Shown: positions 34,201 to 41,103 of the stretch, piece by piece
How the letters are laid out: each line of letters begins with the position of its first letter
Position numbering within the stretch: the first letter of the stretch is position 1
From: Sabellastarte sp. h YS-2021
Lineage: Eukaryota > Annelida > Polychaeta > Sabellida > Sabellidae
Length of the DNA: 64,000 nucleotides
Assembly (NCBI GenBank): GCA_964017235.1
Contig: OZ024929.1
Location: 108,361,793-108,425,792, forward strand
Reading direction: 5' to 3'
Notes under the pieces: generated by a model
Databases searched by the model: none
Seen by the model: only the letters and a program-made list of their open reading frames with translations
What the model was told of the DNA's origin: nothing
Program-made: the position numbers and the translations under genes

Positions 34201-35263
34201 GATATTGTAGACAATAGTACCAGGCATTCACCTTGTTCAAATGACCGAACAATTATGAGAGGTTAAAGCCAGTAGTTTAGAAAAACAACACATCAAAATG
34301 CCAGAAGAAACAAAAAAACATTCGCCCATCTAAATTTATTTGGACCATAGTTTTTGTCAAGTCAGTTTTACAAATACACTACAAACAGAAGTAATCTAAA
34401 TTATATAAATATGTAGCTTTGGTTTGGAATTTCTCAGGTGCCTGACAAAGAACACGAGTGCTATCATCGAGCTGGAGTTGCAGAAGCCAGTGTGTATTGA
34501 ACTGTACAAAGACTTCAAAGATCTGGGCCGCTTTATGCTCAGATACGGGGGCTCGACCATAGCAGCAGGGGTAGTCACTGAGGTGTGTAATGTATCCTCG
34601 ATTTTTCTGGAATTTCCATTGGTAATTCCTAATTGACTTTGTAGCTGTACAGACGACTCTGTGTAACTAGAACTGCTAGGTAGTTCAAGGTTTTGTTCTG
34701 GTTATGGCTACTTCCCGTACCAACGAAAAATACATTTTGTAATCTTGCAACCTTAAATTGGTTCCATTTCTATCTTCATTCAACTTTTATCCTACCTTAT
34801 GGAAACTGTCAGTTTTATCTGGATACACATTATTCCTCGATTTGCACACATTTGTCTCTCAAATTGTGTTATTTATCTTTTTACAGGGATAATGATTAAG
34901 GTTACCATGTATCTTCAATACTCACATATTGCAAGAAAAATAGTTTATCCAACCAAGGTTCCTCAGACATTAATGGATGGGAACTACATTCTGTGTTCTA
35001 CTTTTTACACTGAACTAATTCTTAAAATAAAGTTTTCTTCTGTTGGTTTAAATCATGTCCAAGACATCACTATTTTCACAATTTATCCTACTTATATTCA
35101 GTCATTGTGTATGTAAAGATAACTTAATGCTAAAGATACCTAATATGTATGTATCTGTTTTAAAACATTTTATAAAATTGTCAATTTACTCATTAGTAAC
35201 TTATCTTTAGGTCTTGTGATGGTATGGTGTTTTTGTTTTCAGATTATGGACAAGAAGACATGA
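8643..35263 (+). CDS. HBS1L: HBS1L / HBS1-SKI7 ribosome-rescue GTPase, 14 visible exons, N-terminus missing
   Basis: Spliced gene for the eRF3/EF1A-family GTPase that works with Pelota (Dom34) in the cytosol to rescue stalled ribosomes in no-go and non-stop decay. Exons as read: 8643(or 8656/8667)-10262, 20858-21248, 21753-21838, 22619-22778, 24288-24400, 25949-26065, 28161-28276, 28610-28727, 30666-30842, 31168-31263, 32226-32329, 33718-33818, 34438-34582, 35243-35263. All junctions are GT-AG and all phases agree; exons 2-14 total 1,745 nt, giving 581 codons plus TGA from the split AGA codon. Motifs in order: G1 GHVDAGKST, switch I RGVTMDV, G3 DAPGHKDF, G4 NKMD, G5-like SGLDGEN, and the C-terminal block [18 protein letters not shown] that I recall from vertebrate HBS1L. 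The N-terminal exons (UBA-like region) were not found and probably lie left of the window. Introns are loaded with transposable elements. Confidence 0.95.
10263..10869 (+). promoter_or_regulatory. Possible 3' end of a short SKI7-like isoform (retained donor, stop, AATAAA)
   Basis: If the donor at 10263 is not used, translation adds a few residues and stops at TAG 10271-10273. AT-rich sequence follows, with AATAAA at 10688-10693, about 415 nt after the stop. This layout suits an alternative terminal exon producing a GTPase-less SKI7-like protein. It is inferred from sequence order only; no transcript is available. The rest of the stretch up to the element at 10870 shows nothing else apart from short TTTAAATTGAT repeats near 10425-10458. 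Confidence 0.45.
11258..12200. repeat. Satellite B (169-bp, diverged relative of satellite A)
   Basis: About 5.5 monomers of about 169 bp with the same word order as satA: TATATCTCGAAAACCGTGCT, AGATAGAGCGATTTCGACGA, CCCACAGGGTATCTCTGCAG, GTCTCGCCAAAAATGGCGGC. Clearly homologous to satA but consistently different at many sites. Confidence 0.93.
12201..16465. repeat. Satellite C (133-bp monomer) array, about 32 copies
   Basis: Monomer landmarks: GGGAGAGCTTTCACTTGGTG, CAGACCCATAGCTAATTACT, ACTCAAAATGAGTAAATGCG, GTATTGCAGATAGCCAATTT. Spacing is 133 bp (starts 12335, 12468, 12599, 12732, 12865). An 11-monomer higher-order unit of 1,463 bp is present twice (about 12.86-14.16 kb and 14.33-15.62 kb), shown by shared private variants at 12870/14333, 13271/14734 and 13453/14916. 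The array starts abruptly inside satB. Confidence 0.96.
16466..16557 (+). mobile_element. 3' end of a satC-bearing HINE-like element (family 3)
   Basis: After the satC array come GGCGGGAGAT (16526-16535), the hairpin ACCAC-GGCA-GTGGT and CTTG at 16554-16557. The identical end closes the small element at 39034-39314. No matching 5' end (ATCTCCCGCC) is seen at the left edge of the array, so this copy is 5' truncated. Confidence 0.75.
16558..16758. repeat. Satellite B remnant
   Basis: About 1.2 monomers of degenerate satB between the satC element and the second 3.27-kb element. Confidence 0.8.
16759..20029 (+). mobile_element. 3.27-kb HINE/Helentron-like element, copy 2
   Basis: Nearly identical along its length to 2777-6045: same 5' hairpin and (GCC)n tract (three units shorter), same body repeats and same CTAG end at 20026-20029 before TT. 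Differences are small indels (for example about 9 bp extra near 19205 and 4 bp less near 19450) and scattered substitutions. It is inserted in satB rather than satA, so it is a transposed copy and not part of a larger duplication. No coding capacity recognised. Confidence 0.85.
20030..20100. repeat. Satellite B remnant after the insertion
   Basis: Partial monomer with TGCAAAACACAAAAATGCTT and AAAACCGTGCTAGATAGAGC, continuing the satB interrupted at 16758. Confidence 0.8.
20242..20857. other. HBS1L intron sequence with poly-C/poly-A run
   Basis: AT-rich intron end. A C run followed directly by a long A run lies at about 20590-20628, possibly an old poly-A tail. The candidate upstream acceptor at 20796 is discussed under exon B. 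No other gene seen. Confidence 0.5.
20858..21248 (+). CDS. HBS1L: HBS1L exon B: linker before the G domain
   Basis: Starts after CCTTTAG at 20857. The first two bases complete AGA with the A left by exon A, so the two exons join in frame. The peptide contains [19 protein letters not shown], which resembles the segment I recall from vertebrate HBS1L (VPKVAKMTVSGKKQTMGF), then a charged Thr/Pro stretch and [10 protein letters not shown]. It ends in phase 2 at GTGAGT (21249). A stronger-looking acceptor at 20796 (TTTATTTCCAG) would add 61 nt; joined to exon A that frame hits a stop at once, so it could only serve another upstream exon. Confidence 0.85.
21249..21752. other. HBS1L intron B-C
   Basis: AT-rich intron with GTGAGT donor and TTTATAG acceptor. 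Nothing else recognised. Confidence 0.6.
21753..21838 (+). CDS. HBS1L: HBS1L exon C: approach to the G domain
   Basis: Acceptor TTTATAG, donor GTATGT. Encodes [20 protein letters not shown] followed by EHINLVVIG, the lead-in strand of the G domain. The G1 P-loop begins with the split Gly codon at the exon end (phase 1). Confidence 0.93.
21861..22000. repeat. 70-bp tandem duplication
   Basis: TAAACTTGCAGCATTATTGA and the following sequence occur at 21861 and again at 21931, differing by single substitutions. Located in the HBS1L intron C-D. Confidence 0.85.
22001..22618. other. HBS1L intron C-D, with a probable degenerate interspersed repeat
   Basis: Sequence around 22250-22420 (ATGATTACTCCCAAAACTGA, then GAGAAAGATTCAGATCATAC) resembles that around 40640-40770 (GATTACTCCAGAACTAATGA, then GGGAAAGACGTGGATCATAT), suggesting one repeat family at both sites. 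No gene other than the flanking exons. Confidence 0.45.
22619..22778 (+). CDS. HBS1L: HBS1L exon D: G1/P-loop
   Basis: Encodes [20 protein letters not shown] followed by [20 protein letters not shown] and [13 protein letters not shown], completing the P-loop and entering switch I. This is nearly identical to what I recall of animal HBS1L. Acceptor CATTGTAG; donor GTATAC is weak. A repeat element starts only 15 nt after the exon end. Confidence 0.97.
22794..23840 (+). mobile_element. HINE-like element, family 6, next to a splice donor
   Basis: 5' hairpin AACCCCAGCC-CATAAA-GGCTGGGGTT (22796-22821). 3' inverted copy GGCTGGGGTT (23812-23821), then hairpin GCCT-GCCG-AGGC and TGGC before a T run. 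The interior has three to four units of about 110-155 bp (landmark CAGCCTAAACCCCTGCATGG; also TTGCCATGGCAAC). The final tetramer differs from CTAG. It begins 15 nt after HBS1L exon D. Confidence 0.75.
23841..24287. other. HBS1L intron D-E remainder
   Basis: AT-rich intron sequence leading to the acceptor at 24287. Nothing else recognised. Confidence 0.5.
24288..24400 (+). CDS. HBS1L: HBS1L exon E: switch I and G3
   Basis: Encodes [18 protein letters not shown] then [20 protein letters not shown]. The switch I threonine and the DAPGH motif, with the catalytic-type histidine, are intact. Acceptor GCTGACAG; donor GTATGT; ends in phase 1. Confidence 0.96.
24505..25436. mobile_element. TIR-bearing MITE-like element (about 0.93 kb)
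   Basis: Inverted ends TAAAGGTCATAGGAAGCATT (24505) and AATGCTTCCTATGACCTTTA (ending 25436); a TA at each outer end would fit a mariner-like TA duplication. A second internal inverted pair (GTCACAGGTTCAT near 24757 and its complement near 25222) is present. A 104-codon minus-strand frame (24719-25033) has no family I recognise. Located in the HBS1L intron E-F. Confidence 0.65.
25612..25900 (+). mobile_element. tRNA-derived SINE (approximate limits)
   Basis: Pol III promoter boxes: TGGCCAAGTGG (A box, 25630-25640) and GGTTCAAATCC (B box, 25678-25688), 37 bp apart, followed by unrelated tail sequence. Not a functional tRNA, because the cloverleaf arms do not close. Located just upstream of HBS1L exon F. 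Confidence 0.5.
25949..26065 (+). CDS. HBS1L: HBS1L exon F: G-domain core
   Basis: Encodes [20 protein letters not shown] then [19 protein letters not shown], the conserved G-domain helix and strand with GGQTREH. Acceptor TATTACAG; donor GTAAGT; ends in phase 1. Confidence 0.96.
26066..27180. other. HBS1L intron F-G, first part
   Basis: No supported gene; a 136-codon frame at 26140-26550 looks like chance. The stretch 26640-27170 has a composition unlike its neighbours and could be an old repeat such as a solo LTR on the minus strand, but I see no defined ends. Confidence 0.4.
27188..27392 (+). mobile_element. Diverged copy of the tRNA-derived SINE seen in satellite A
   Basis: Matches the 43823-44053 SINE over most of its length: ACTCGCCTCCCACC, TTAGTAGTTGCTTACGGATG, GGTAGTTTACAGTACAGAGA, TATGTACTGCCCGTTGTG and CAGCGTTGAAAG. 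More degenerate and lacking clear target duplications. Confidence 0.7.
27440..28140 (+). mobile_element. Degenerate relative of the 36.0-38.3 kb element
   Basis: Shares AAAATCTTGCCTGGGAATAT, CATTTTGAAAAACAAAATGG and tandem units around TTGGTCCTAGAGGTTTGCAA and CTTCTGATGTGGTCAGATTT with 37260-38150. Two to three units of about 130 bp remain; neither terminal hairpin is recognisable. It ends about 20 nt before the exon G acceptor. Confidence 0.65.
28161..28276 (+). CDS. HBS1L: HBS1L exon G: G4 NKMD
   Basis: Encodes [20 protein letters not shown] then [22 protein letters not shown] is the guanine-specificity motif. Acceptor TCTGTTTCAG; donor GTTGGT is non-optimal. A degenerate repeat ends about 20 nt before the acceptor. 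Confidence 0.96.
28277..28609. other. HBS1L intron G-H
   Basis: AT-rich, no feature recognised. Confidence 0.6.
28610..28727 (+). CDS. HBS1L: HBS1L exon H: G5 region
   Basis: Encodes [20 protein letters not shown] then [28 protein letters not shown] is the G5-type loop; the remainder is the end of the G domain. Acceptor ATTATAG; donor GTGTGT; ends in phase 1. Confidence 0.95.
28728..30665. other. HBS1L intron H-I
   Basis: Contains a (GA)n run at about 29371-29397 and a GC-richer patch near 29760-30070 (GGCTAGGCTGCCACCACTCA, TGGCGCGTGTGCATTAAAGA) that may be an old repeat. No gene seen. Confidence 0.5.
30666..30842 (+). CDS. HBS1L: HBS1L exon I: start of domain II
   Basis: Encodes [20 protein letters not shown] then [20 protein letters not shown] and [19 protein letters not shown], the first part of the EF-Tu-like domain II beta barrel. 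Acceptor TTTGTCCCAG; donor GTAAGC; ends in phase 1. Confidence 0.95.
30843..31167. other. HBS1L intron I-J
   Basis: AT-rich, nothing recognised. Confidence 0.6.
31168..31263 (+). CDS. HBS1L: HBS1L exon J: end of domain II
   Basis: Encodes [20 protein letters not shown] then [12 protein letters not shown], aligning with the AAGDHVSLTLVGMDI region of vertebrate HBS1L. Donor GTCAGT; ends in phase 1. Confidence 0.93.
31264..32225. other. HBS1L intron J-K
   Basis: AT-rich, nothing recognised. Short frames near 31538 and 31920 show no protein-like character. Confidence 0.5.
32226..32329 (+). CDS. HBS1L: HBS1L exon K: domain II to III junction
   Basis: Encodes [20 protein letters not shown] then [14 protein letters not shown], with the family motif ITKGFPV completed by the next exon. 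Acceptor TTTTCAG; donor GTAAGA; phase 0. Confidence 0.95.
32330..33717. other. HBS1L intron K-L with tandem repeat and G run
   Basis: A 122-bp unit (CAAACATCAGATACTAACAA, CATACAGCATGTGTGTT, ATGAATATTAATGAGTTGGG) occurs at about 32786-32906 and 32908-33030, with a partial third to about 33170. A run of about 11 G lies near 33474-33485. A GC-richer patch at 32540-32680 has no frame I can support. Confidence 0.6.
33718..33818 (+). CDS. HBS1L: HBS1L exon L: domain III
   Basis: Encodes [20 protein letters not shown] then [13 protein letters not shown]. Acceptor ATTTTAG; donor GTGAGT; ends in phase 2. Decayed partial copies of its 3' end and donor lie in the following intron. Confidence 0.95.
33770..34066. 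repeat. Decayed partial copies of the HBS1L exon L 3' end
   Basis: The exon end and donor (AGTAAGCCAAG, GTGAGTTGCCCCGAAAACT) recur as GAAGTAAGCCAAG, GTACACTCCCGAAAAACT near 33914-33952, and as GGCTTCATAAAAGCACAG with TTCCAAGGTGAATAG near 34013-34062. They look like ancient tandem duplications of the exon-intron junction. Confidence 0.6.
34067..34437. other. HBS1L intron L-M remainder
   Basis: AT-rich; nothing else recognised. Confidence 0.5.
34438..34582 (+). CDS. HBS1L: HBS1L exon M: domain III core
   Basis: Encodes [20 protein letters not shown] then [20 protein letters not shown] and IAAGVVTE, near the canonical C-terminus of the family. Acceptor TTTCTCAG; donor GTGTGT; phase 0. Confidence 0.97.
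34583..35242. other. HBS1L intron M-N
   Basis: AT-rich; a 105-codon frame at 34799-35116 is not supported as coding. Confidence 0.5.
35243..35263 (+). CDS. HBS1L: HBS1L exon N: last codons and stop
   Basis: After the acceptor TTTTGTTTTCAG the frame reads IMDKKT and stops at TGA. The C-terminus is only slightly longer than the short tail after VVTE that I recall for human HBS1L. Confidence 0.9.
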   Translation: MMDKKT

Positions 35264-35825
35264 GTTGAAGTTACCCTTTTCTGCAGGCTGTGATTTATAA
35301 TAACTTTCTAAGAATCTTTTAGACTATCAGATGGAGCTCCCATTATTGTTAATAAATTTAGTAAGCCTCTATTATGCTTGCCCGTGAGTTCAAGTGGGGC
35401 TTTCATATGGTTTGGGACAAGTAATATCAGAAATAAAACTTAAAATAAACTTAAAATATTTGGTCCATAAAATCAATTGAAAAATATATATCTGAGAAGA
35501 CTGAATCTGAGTTTAACACACTTATAACATTGACTAGCCTCATCTCAGCCAAGCTTCAGTTCAGTGCATTTCTTAATGACCTCTACATCTCACTTTGCAA
35601 GCTCAATGGAACAGTTTTTTTAATGCAAGGGAATGTGCATTTTCAAGAATTTGTGGGAGCTCAATGTCACACCCTTAGAATTTCTGTGATATCCACATGG
35701 TATTGGAGCACAGTTGTGACAGGCAAACCACTTGTCTTTCTTGCCATCTAAAGGCTTTTTCAGAAAGAGTAATGAAAACAATAAATTGGTGATACACTTA
35801 GGCATGGTTAGTGATATTCATCTAT
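35264..35825 (+). other. HBS1L 3' untranslated region (probable)
   Basis: Follows the stop codon. AATAAA hexamers lie at 35351-35356, 35432-35437 and 35780-35785, so cleavage could occur after any of them. No other gene is supported here. Confidence 0.55.
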
Positions 35826-36042
35826 ACATTAAATTTATTTATGGAATCAGACATTGAGTGAACTATTTGCGATTAACTTTATTTACAGATTAAATTATAT
35901 TTGGATATTTTGTGTGTTAAAATTCATTCAGTATTTTGAAAAAGTTATAAATAGTGAGCACAACAGTTTAAAAAAGTAAAATTTATTTATGGAATCAGAC
36001 ATTGAATGAACCATTTTCCCTTAACTTTATTTAAAGATTTAA
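35826..36042. repeat. 153-bp tandem duplication, second copy interrupted
   Basis: ATTTATTTATGGAATCAGAC at 35826 recurs at 35979. The second copy is cut at 36042 and resumes at 38317 (TTATATTTGGATATTTTGTG, then CAACAGTTTAAAAAAGTAAA to about 38402). It fixes the insertion point of the element between them. Confidence 0.85.
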
Positions 36043-38316
36043 TTGTATCCCCGGACAAAAGTCGGTGATACTTAGGATTCAGTACGGTCATGTCGGCGCC
36101 GCAGAGATTTCCTTTTGGACGCGATAACTTAAAAAATATTTTAGTTAGACCTTTCAAATTTGGTATGTGGGTATATATGGGCAATGCCACGAACGTTAAT
36201 GTTTTGTGACCTTGACCTTCAATTTCAAGGTCACTGGTGGCCTCTTAAAGGTCAGATTTTGGCCATTTTTTCATATTTTGGCCCAGTTCTCATATACAGA
36301 AAGTTGGATGATTCTATGGCTGGTATATATAATACATATATATGTCCTCTGTAAGCATGCAGAAATTTAACCTTGAAGCTCTTCATTGTAGGTCATCCAC
36401 AGACCACCAAAGTACCTGACCGAGACCATTTTTGGCCTTTTTGGAGATATTTTCACACTTAATGCTGACTATATTACATGGAAACTATTGAAAATGGCTT
36501 TGGATGTTGAGTACATGATAGAGTACCAGCATCCAGGCTTACTGGTTACAGAGGATTGTTGGTTACAGAGAAAACCTGCTGATTCCACAGTTATGGACAG
36601 GAAGAAGGCTGTTGTTTCATATAAGCCTACCCCTGCTGAGACGTAGTCTATTTCGCCCAGTTCTGCCAGCTCCTATGAGTTTTCGCAGAACTGTGGAGCC
36701 ACCAGGAACCGGTTACAGAGCATTGCTTCACCTATAACCGGTTAGGCCCTGGTACGGGGCAGGTCCACAGGACTGGCCAAGGGGCCAGCAGAAGCCTTTT
36801 AAGGGTCCAAGTGGCCGTCTTAGACCAACCAGTTACTGCCAAAGGAAATTGGTTACAGAGAAATTCTTATACCAGTCATTGGTCCCGGTGAGATGACTGT
36901 CTCAACCTACCAGACCAGTCAGCCAGCCTACTGTCAGGACCAGCTAGCTGGTCGAAAGTGAATATAGATAAGAAGACTTTTCCAACAAGATTTGTCCAAC
37001 TACCTGTCAGTCTTATCAGACCCCACACCAGCCAGTTACTGGTTGTTTTGTGACCTTGACCTTCAATTTTAAGGTCACTGGTGGCCTCTTAAAGGTCAGA
37101 TTTTGGCCATTTTTTCACATTTTGGCCCAGTTCTCATATAAAGTTAGATATTTTTGGCATCATTTTGAAAAACAAGATGGCTGCCAGGGACGTTTATTCA
37201 ACTTAAAGCAAGGACTTTTGTTGGCCCTCTAGAGCAAAAGGTATTATATTTAGAGATCTCAAATTCGCAGAATATGTTACGCATTACGAAATCTTGACTG
37301 GAAATATTTTCGGCCTCATTTTGAAAAACAAGATGGCCGCCATAGGCGTTTTTTGTCAGTCATGAAAATGCTTATGTATCCCTTATCATTGGTCCTAGAG
37401 GTTTGGGATGGAAAACCAACCTATAGGAAATCATGGGCTGGAAATCTTTTGGTGTGGTCGGATTTAACCTTGGGCTCCTCCTTCAAGGTCAAACAAGGAT
37501 AGCCAAACCTAAAAGTGCTCATAACTCGCTTATTATTGGTCCTAGAGGTTTGAAATGTGAAACCAACTTATAGGAAATCATGGACCGGGAATCTTTTGAT
37601 ATTGTCAGATTTGATCTTGGACCTCTTCTTCAAGGTCAAACAAGGATACCCAAACTTAAAAGTGCTTATATCTCGCTTATTATTGGTCCTAGAGGTTTGC
37701 AATGTGAAACCAACCTATAGGAAATCATGGGCTGGGAATCTTTTGATGTGGTCAGATTTGACCTTGAGCCCTGCCTTCGAGGTCAAACGAGGATAGCAAA
37801 ATCTAAAGTGCTTATAAATAGCTTTTTCTTGGTCCTAGAGGTTTGTAATGTGAAAGCGTCCTATAGGAAATCATGCGCTAGGAATCTTTTGATGTGATCA
37901 GATTTGAGCTTTGGGCCCTCTTTCAACCTCATATGAGGATAGCCAAAATTAAAAGTGCTTATAACTCACTTATTCGTGTTCCTAGAGGTTTGCAATGTCA
38001 CACCAACCTATTGGAAATCATGGGCTAAGAATCTTTTGATGTGGTCAGATTTTACCTTGGCCTCCTTCAAGGTTAAGTGATGGTTGATTGGCGAGTTTTC
38101 TTTCTGGTGGATACAATTTGCATCGGTTCTCTGATGCGCTACGTCTAGTTACATTTGTATCTTTCATTAAGCAAACATTTTGTTTACTTAGTGTCAATAC
38201 AAGTTGCTCCCATAAACACTTATGCCCCCTCCCCACAGGGGTATTTTTGTGTCAACGATAATACTCTGTATGTCTGTCCCATCCGGGGATACACTGCGTC
38301 GAGAGGCAATCTGTAG
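36043..38316 (+). mobile_element. HINE-like element related to the 3.27-kb family
   Basis: 5' TTGTATCCCCGGAC-AAAA-GTCGGTGATAC, then CCTTTTGGACGCGATAACTT, matching the start of the 3.27-kb family. 3' TCCGGGGATAC (38282-38292), then TGCGTCGAGAGGCAATCTGTAG ahead of TT, aligning with the 3.27-kb family end. The interior has a GTTACAG/CCAGTCAG-rich block (36.5-37.0 kb) and about five units of roughly 147 bp around TATTGGTCCTAGAGGTTTGC (37.39-38.0 kb). Comparison with the intact duplicate copy shows a precise insertion at A|TT. Confidence 0.8.
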
Positions 38317-38402
38317 TTATATTTGGATATTTTGTGTGGTAAAATTCATTCAGTATTTTGCAAAAGTTTAAATAGTGAGCACAACAGTTTAAAAAAGTAA
38401 AA

Positions 38403-39033
38403 TTAAGAAAAAAATATTTATTGAGAAAAATTGATGTACTACTAATCAAGTCATTGTATCAAGTAAATATTACACATTGCAGAAATTATTTCAGAATGTA
38501 TTGGCATGTTTTATATAGTACAGTTGTCACAGTTTGTAGAACTGATACACAATGTTTGAATTTCCTTTATCATTATTATCTTAGTTATTTTATTGCTGCT
38601 TGTTAATAAGGCTGCGACTTGGGAAGCAAAATGAGACCAGGTATCTGGTTGTTAGGAACCAATCTGGATCTGGGTATCCACTTTTTAGTTGTAGTGAATG
38701 AACTCTAAGTATCAGTGAAGAAAACATGGTGGATGATGTAAACAAATTGATGAAAATAAAATATAGTGTTTAATAGTTGTGTAAGTAAAGAAAATTACTG
38801 GGAAAACTAATACCAGGTAGACACATCTGACAGATTACTAAGGTTTACCCAATTTGTTTATTGATTTAAATTACATTTTAACAGTTTTTTTTGGGGGGGT
38901 GGGGGTGGGGTGGGGGGTTACCTTCTTCCTATTAATAAAACTATTATGGTTTCTCAGTGAATTCAGATTTGTGTAACCCATCACAGCCTTAGTTGTTATC
39001 GGTTTGTTTTAAAGCAAGCCAGGATCCATTTTG
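38403..39033. other. Intergenic AT-rich sequence with G/T-rich run
   Basis: No gene seen. A G-rich run (GGGGTGGGGGTGGGGTGGGG) lies at about 38890-38919. Confidence 0.5.
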
Positions 39034-39314
39034 TTATCTCCCGCCGGCCGGGCGGGAGGTTATAAAACGCATTCCGTGCGTGTGTTCGTGTGTTATTGAG
39101 TGTGTGTCACGCTTTTATAAAGGGCTGTACATCACACTGGTTGTTTCTCCTTGGCCTTTTCAATGTTTTTTATGCTTACTCAAAATGAGTAAATGCGAAT
39201 TATCTCTAAAAGTATTGCAGATAGCCAATTTTTCTCAAGGAGTTTTGTCAAATATGTTGTTCACCTACTTTTTGATGTAGTGCGGCGGGAGATCATACCA
39301 CGGCAGTGGTCTTG
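39034..39314 (+). mobile_element. Minimal 281-bp HINE-like element (family 3) with a single satC fragment
   Basis: 5' TT, ATCTCCCGCC-GGCCG-GGCGGGAGGT hairpin (39036-39060). 3' GGCGGGAGAT (39284-39293), hairpin ACCAC-GGCA-GTGGT, CTTG then TTG. Between them, 39176-39237 matches one satC monomer segment (ACTCAAAATGAGTAAATGCG through AGCCAATTTTTCTCAA). The same 3' end closes the satC array at 16526-16557. Confidence 0.88.
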
Positions 39315-39498
39315 TTGTTTTTAGAATAATCATCTTATATTAAGTGGCATATATGCAAGTTAGTTTCTTCATATTGCAAGAACCTAAGTTTTTTTATTTA
39401 AACTCGAGTGAGTACAAAGTAAACAATGTACTAGAATCTTAAGTAAATATAGTTGATTAGTTGAGTGCTATGAAATGATCACTCTTATTTTTTTGCAG

Positions 39499-39565
39499 TG
39501 TCATTCATTATGGTGTTGGTCTGTTTGAAAAAAAATTTCAACAGTTAGGTCTGGATACAGTTAAG
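39499..39565 (+). CDS. Candidate internal exon of an unidentified downstream gene
   Basis: Flanked by a good acceptor (long T tract then TTTGCAG) and donor GTATGG. With one base completing an upstream codon it reads VIHYGVGLFEKKFQQLGLDT plus VK, ending in phase 0. The peptide looks protein-like but I do not recognise the family. It lies 4.2 kb beyond the HBS1L stop on the same strand, and no neighbouring exon was found nearby. Confidence 0.45.
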
Positions 39566-41103
39566 GTATGGTGAAATAAAGTATATGAATAAAAAGTGCA
39601 GTCTGTAGGCAAGATATTTCATTCTCAGTTTATGTGTCCTTGAAGGCTTCAGTGGTGAAAGTTTGATATAGTCTTACTTCAGGGCTACTAAAAACTCTTT
39701 GTTAACGCTCGACGATAGGAAAGGGTTATTGTAATCAGTTTGTTTCTGTCAGTCTGTCTGTCTGTCTGTCTGTGCACCGTTTTGCCCTTATAACTCAAAA
39801 ACTATAACATCAATCGAGCTCAAATTTGGTGGATAGATATTTCATGGGGTACAGACGGAATTTTCCAAATTTGGTGTAATTTGTTTGAAAATTAAAGTCA
39901 GGAGACAGGTTTTTAAATTTTTAATTGGGCATATACAGTGAAACCTACTTGTCTTCAAAAATCAATATCATGATAGGATTTCCTCTTCATGAATTCTTGC
40001 CTCATTAGGTATCCTCTGTGGCTGTGAGTGTAATGTGTAGAACTTGTAATCTCATGGTTGGGGTTCAATACCAGTCATTTCTAAATTTATTTTTTTTTTT
40101 AAATTTTTTTTTTAGGTTTTTTTAGCAATTTTTTTAAATGTCTTTTAAAAAGAAAAGAAAAAAAGCACAGCATCTAAAATTTTGCTGTTCAAAAAAAAAC
40201 CAAGATAAAGTGTTCAACTTAATGGACAATAATTTTCAATTGGGCATATACAGAGAAATCTGATTTTCTTTATTGCATAAGTAAAAAAATCAATATTTTG
40301 CTGTCTGATGATGTCATTACTTAATGATGTCACAATGCAATTGTCATTGTGAGGTCACAAAACTTAGCTTGTGATACTTGTGATATATTTCTTCTCATTA
40401 AATTTATGTCTTGAAATTGACATAAATACAATTGAGAGGGAAGTGGTGTATTTGTCATGTTTATTTATTTCTGTTTTTTTTTGTTTTTTTTCGTTTGTTT
40501 GTTTCAATTTCTTGACAGTCCATCACAAAAATTTACTCTGAGTAATTTTGACCAAGAAGTGGCTTTTAACCAATATTTTTACCTCTACCAGGAGTTTATG
40601 TTTATTATGTGCTTTTTTGTCTATTTGTCTGCCTGTTTTTGGTGTTTAGATTACTCCAGAACTAATGAACAGATCTTTATAAAAATTTGTGAGTAGGACC
40701 TGGTGAAAGGAAGAAATTACTAATTTTTGGGAAAGACGTGGATCATATTTTGGATACAAAAAAATCATGAATTTTCATAGGTCCCATTTCAATGTATTTT
40801 AATGATTTTAGCTTTCTACTTCATATTTCTTCAAAAGTAATTAATAAATTTTGATGTCAAATTTGAAGTAGGAAGGGACTAGCCATGGGAAGGAGTGATT
40901 ACAGTTTAGGAAAGATCCAGTTAATATTTTGGATTCCAAGAAGCCTCCAGAATTTCTGGAAATGCCACCATGGTGGATGCGCGTTATACTTTATAACACT
41001 TGTGAGACTGGTCACATCGAGTTGAGCGTTTTGCTCTCTCTGAGTGTATCTTGTTGCTTTTGTAACGGGTCACAAAACGTTCAGACATCTGGGTGGAGTG
41101 GTG
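39566..41103. other. Repeat-derived intergenic or intron region
   Basis: Holds a (GTCT)n run near 39748-39772, a segment like the 5' part of HINE-like elements (TATAACTCAAAAACTATAAC, then TCAAATTTGGTGG) from about 39710, T-rich runs near 40085-40130, and sequence like 22250-22420 near 40640-40770. GAGCGTT near 41021 is the complement of AACGCTC near 39703, so a further, poorly defined HINE-like element (39.70-41.06 kb) is possible. Confidence 0.35.

Noticed and set aside
35620..35805. Minus-strand 61-codon frame with a CHNC segment in the HBS1L 3' region
   Set aside because: Looks mildly zinc-finger-like, but it is single, short, overlaps the probable 3' untranslated region and has no neighbouring support.
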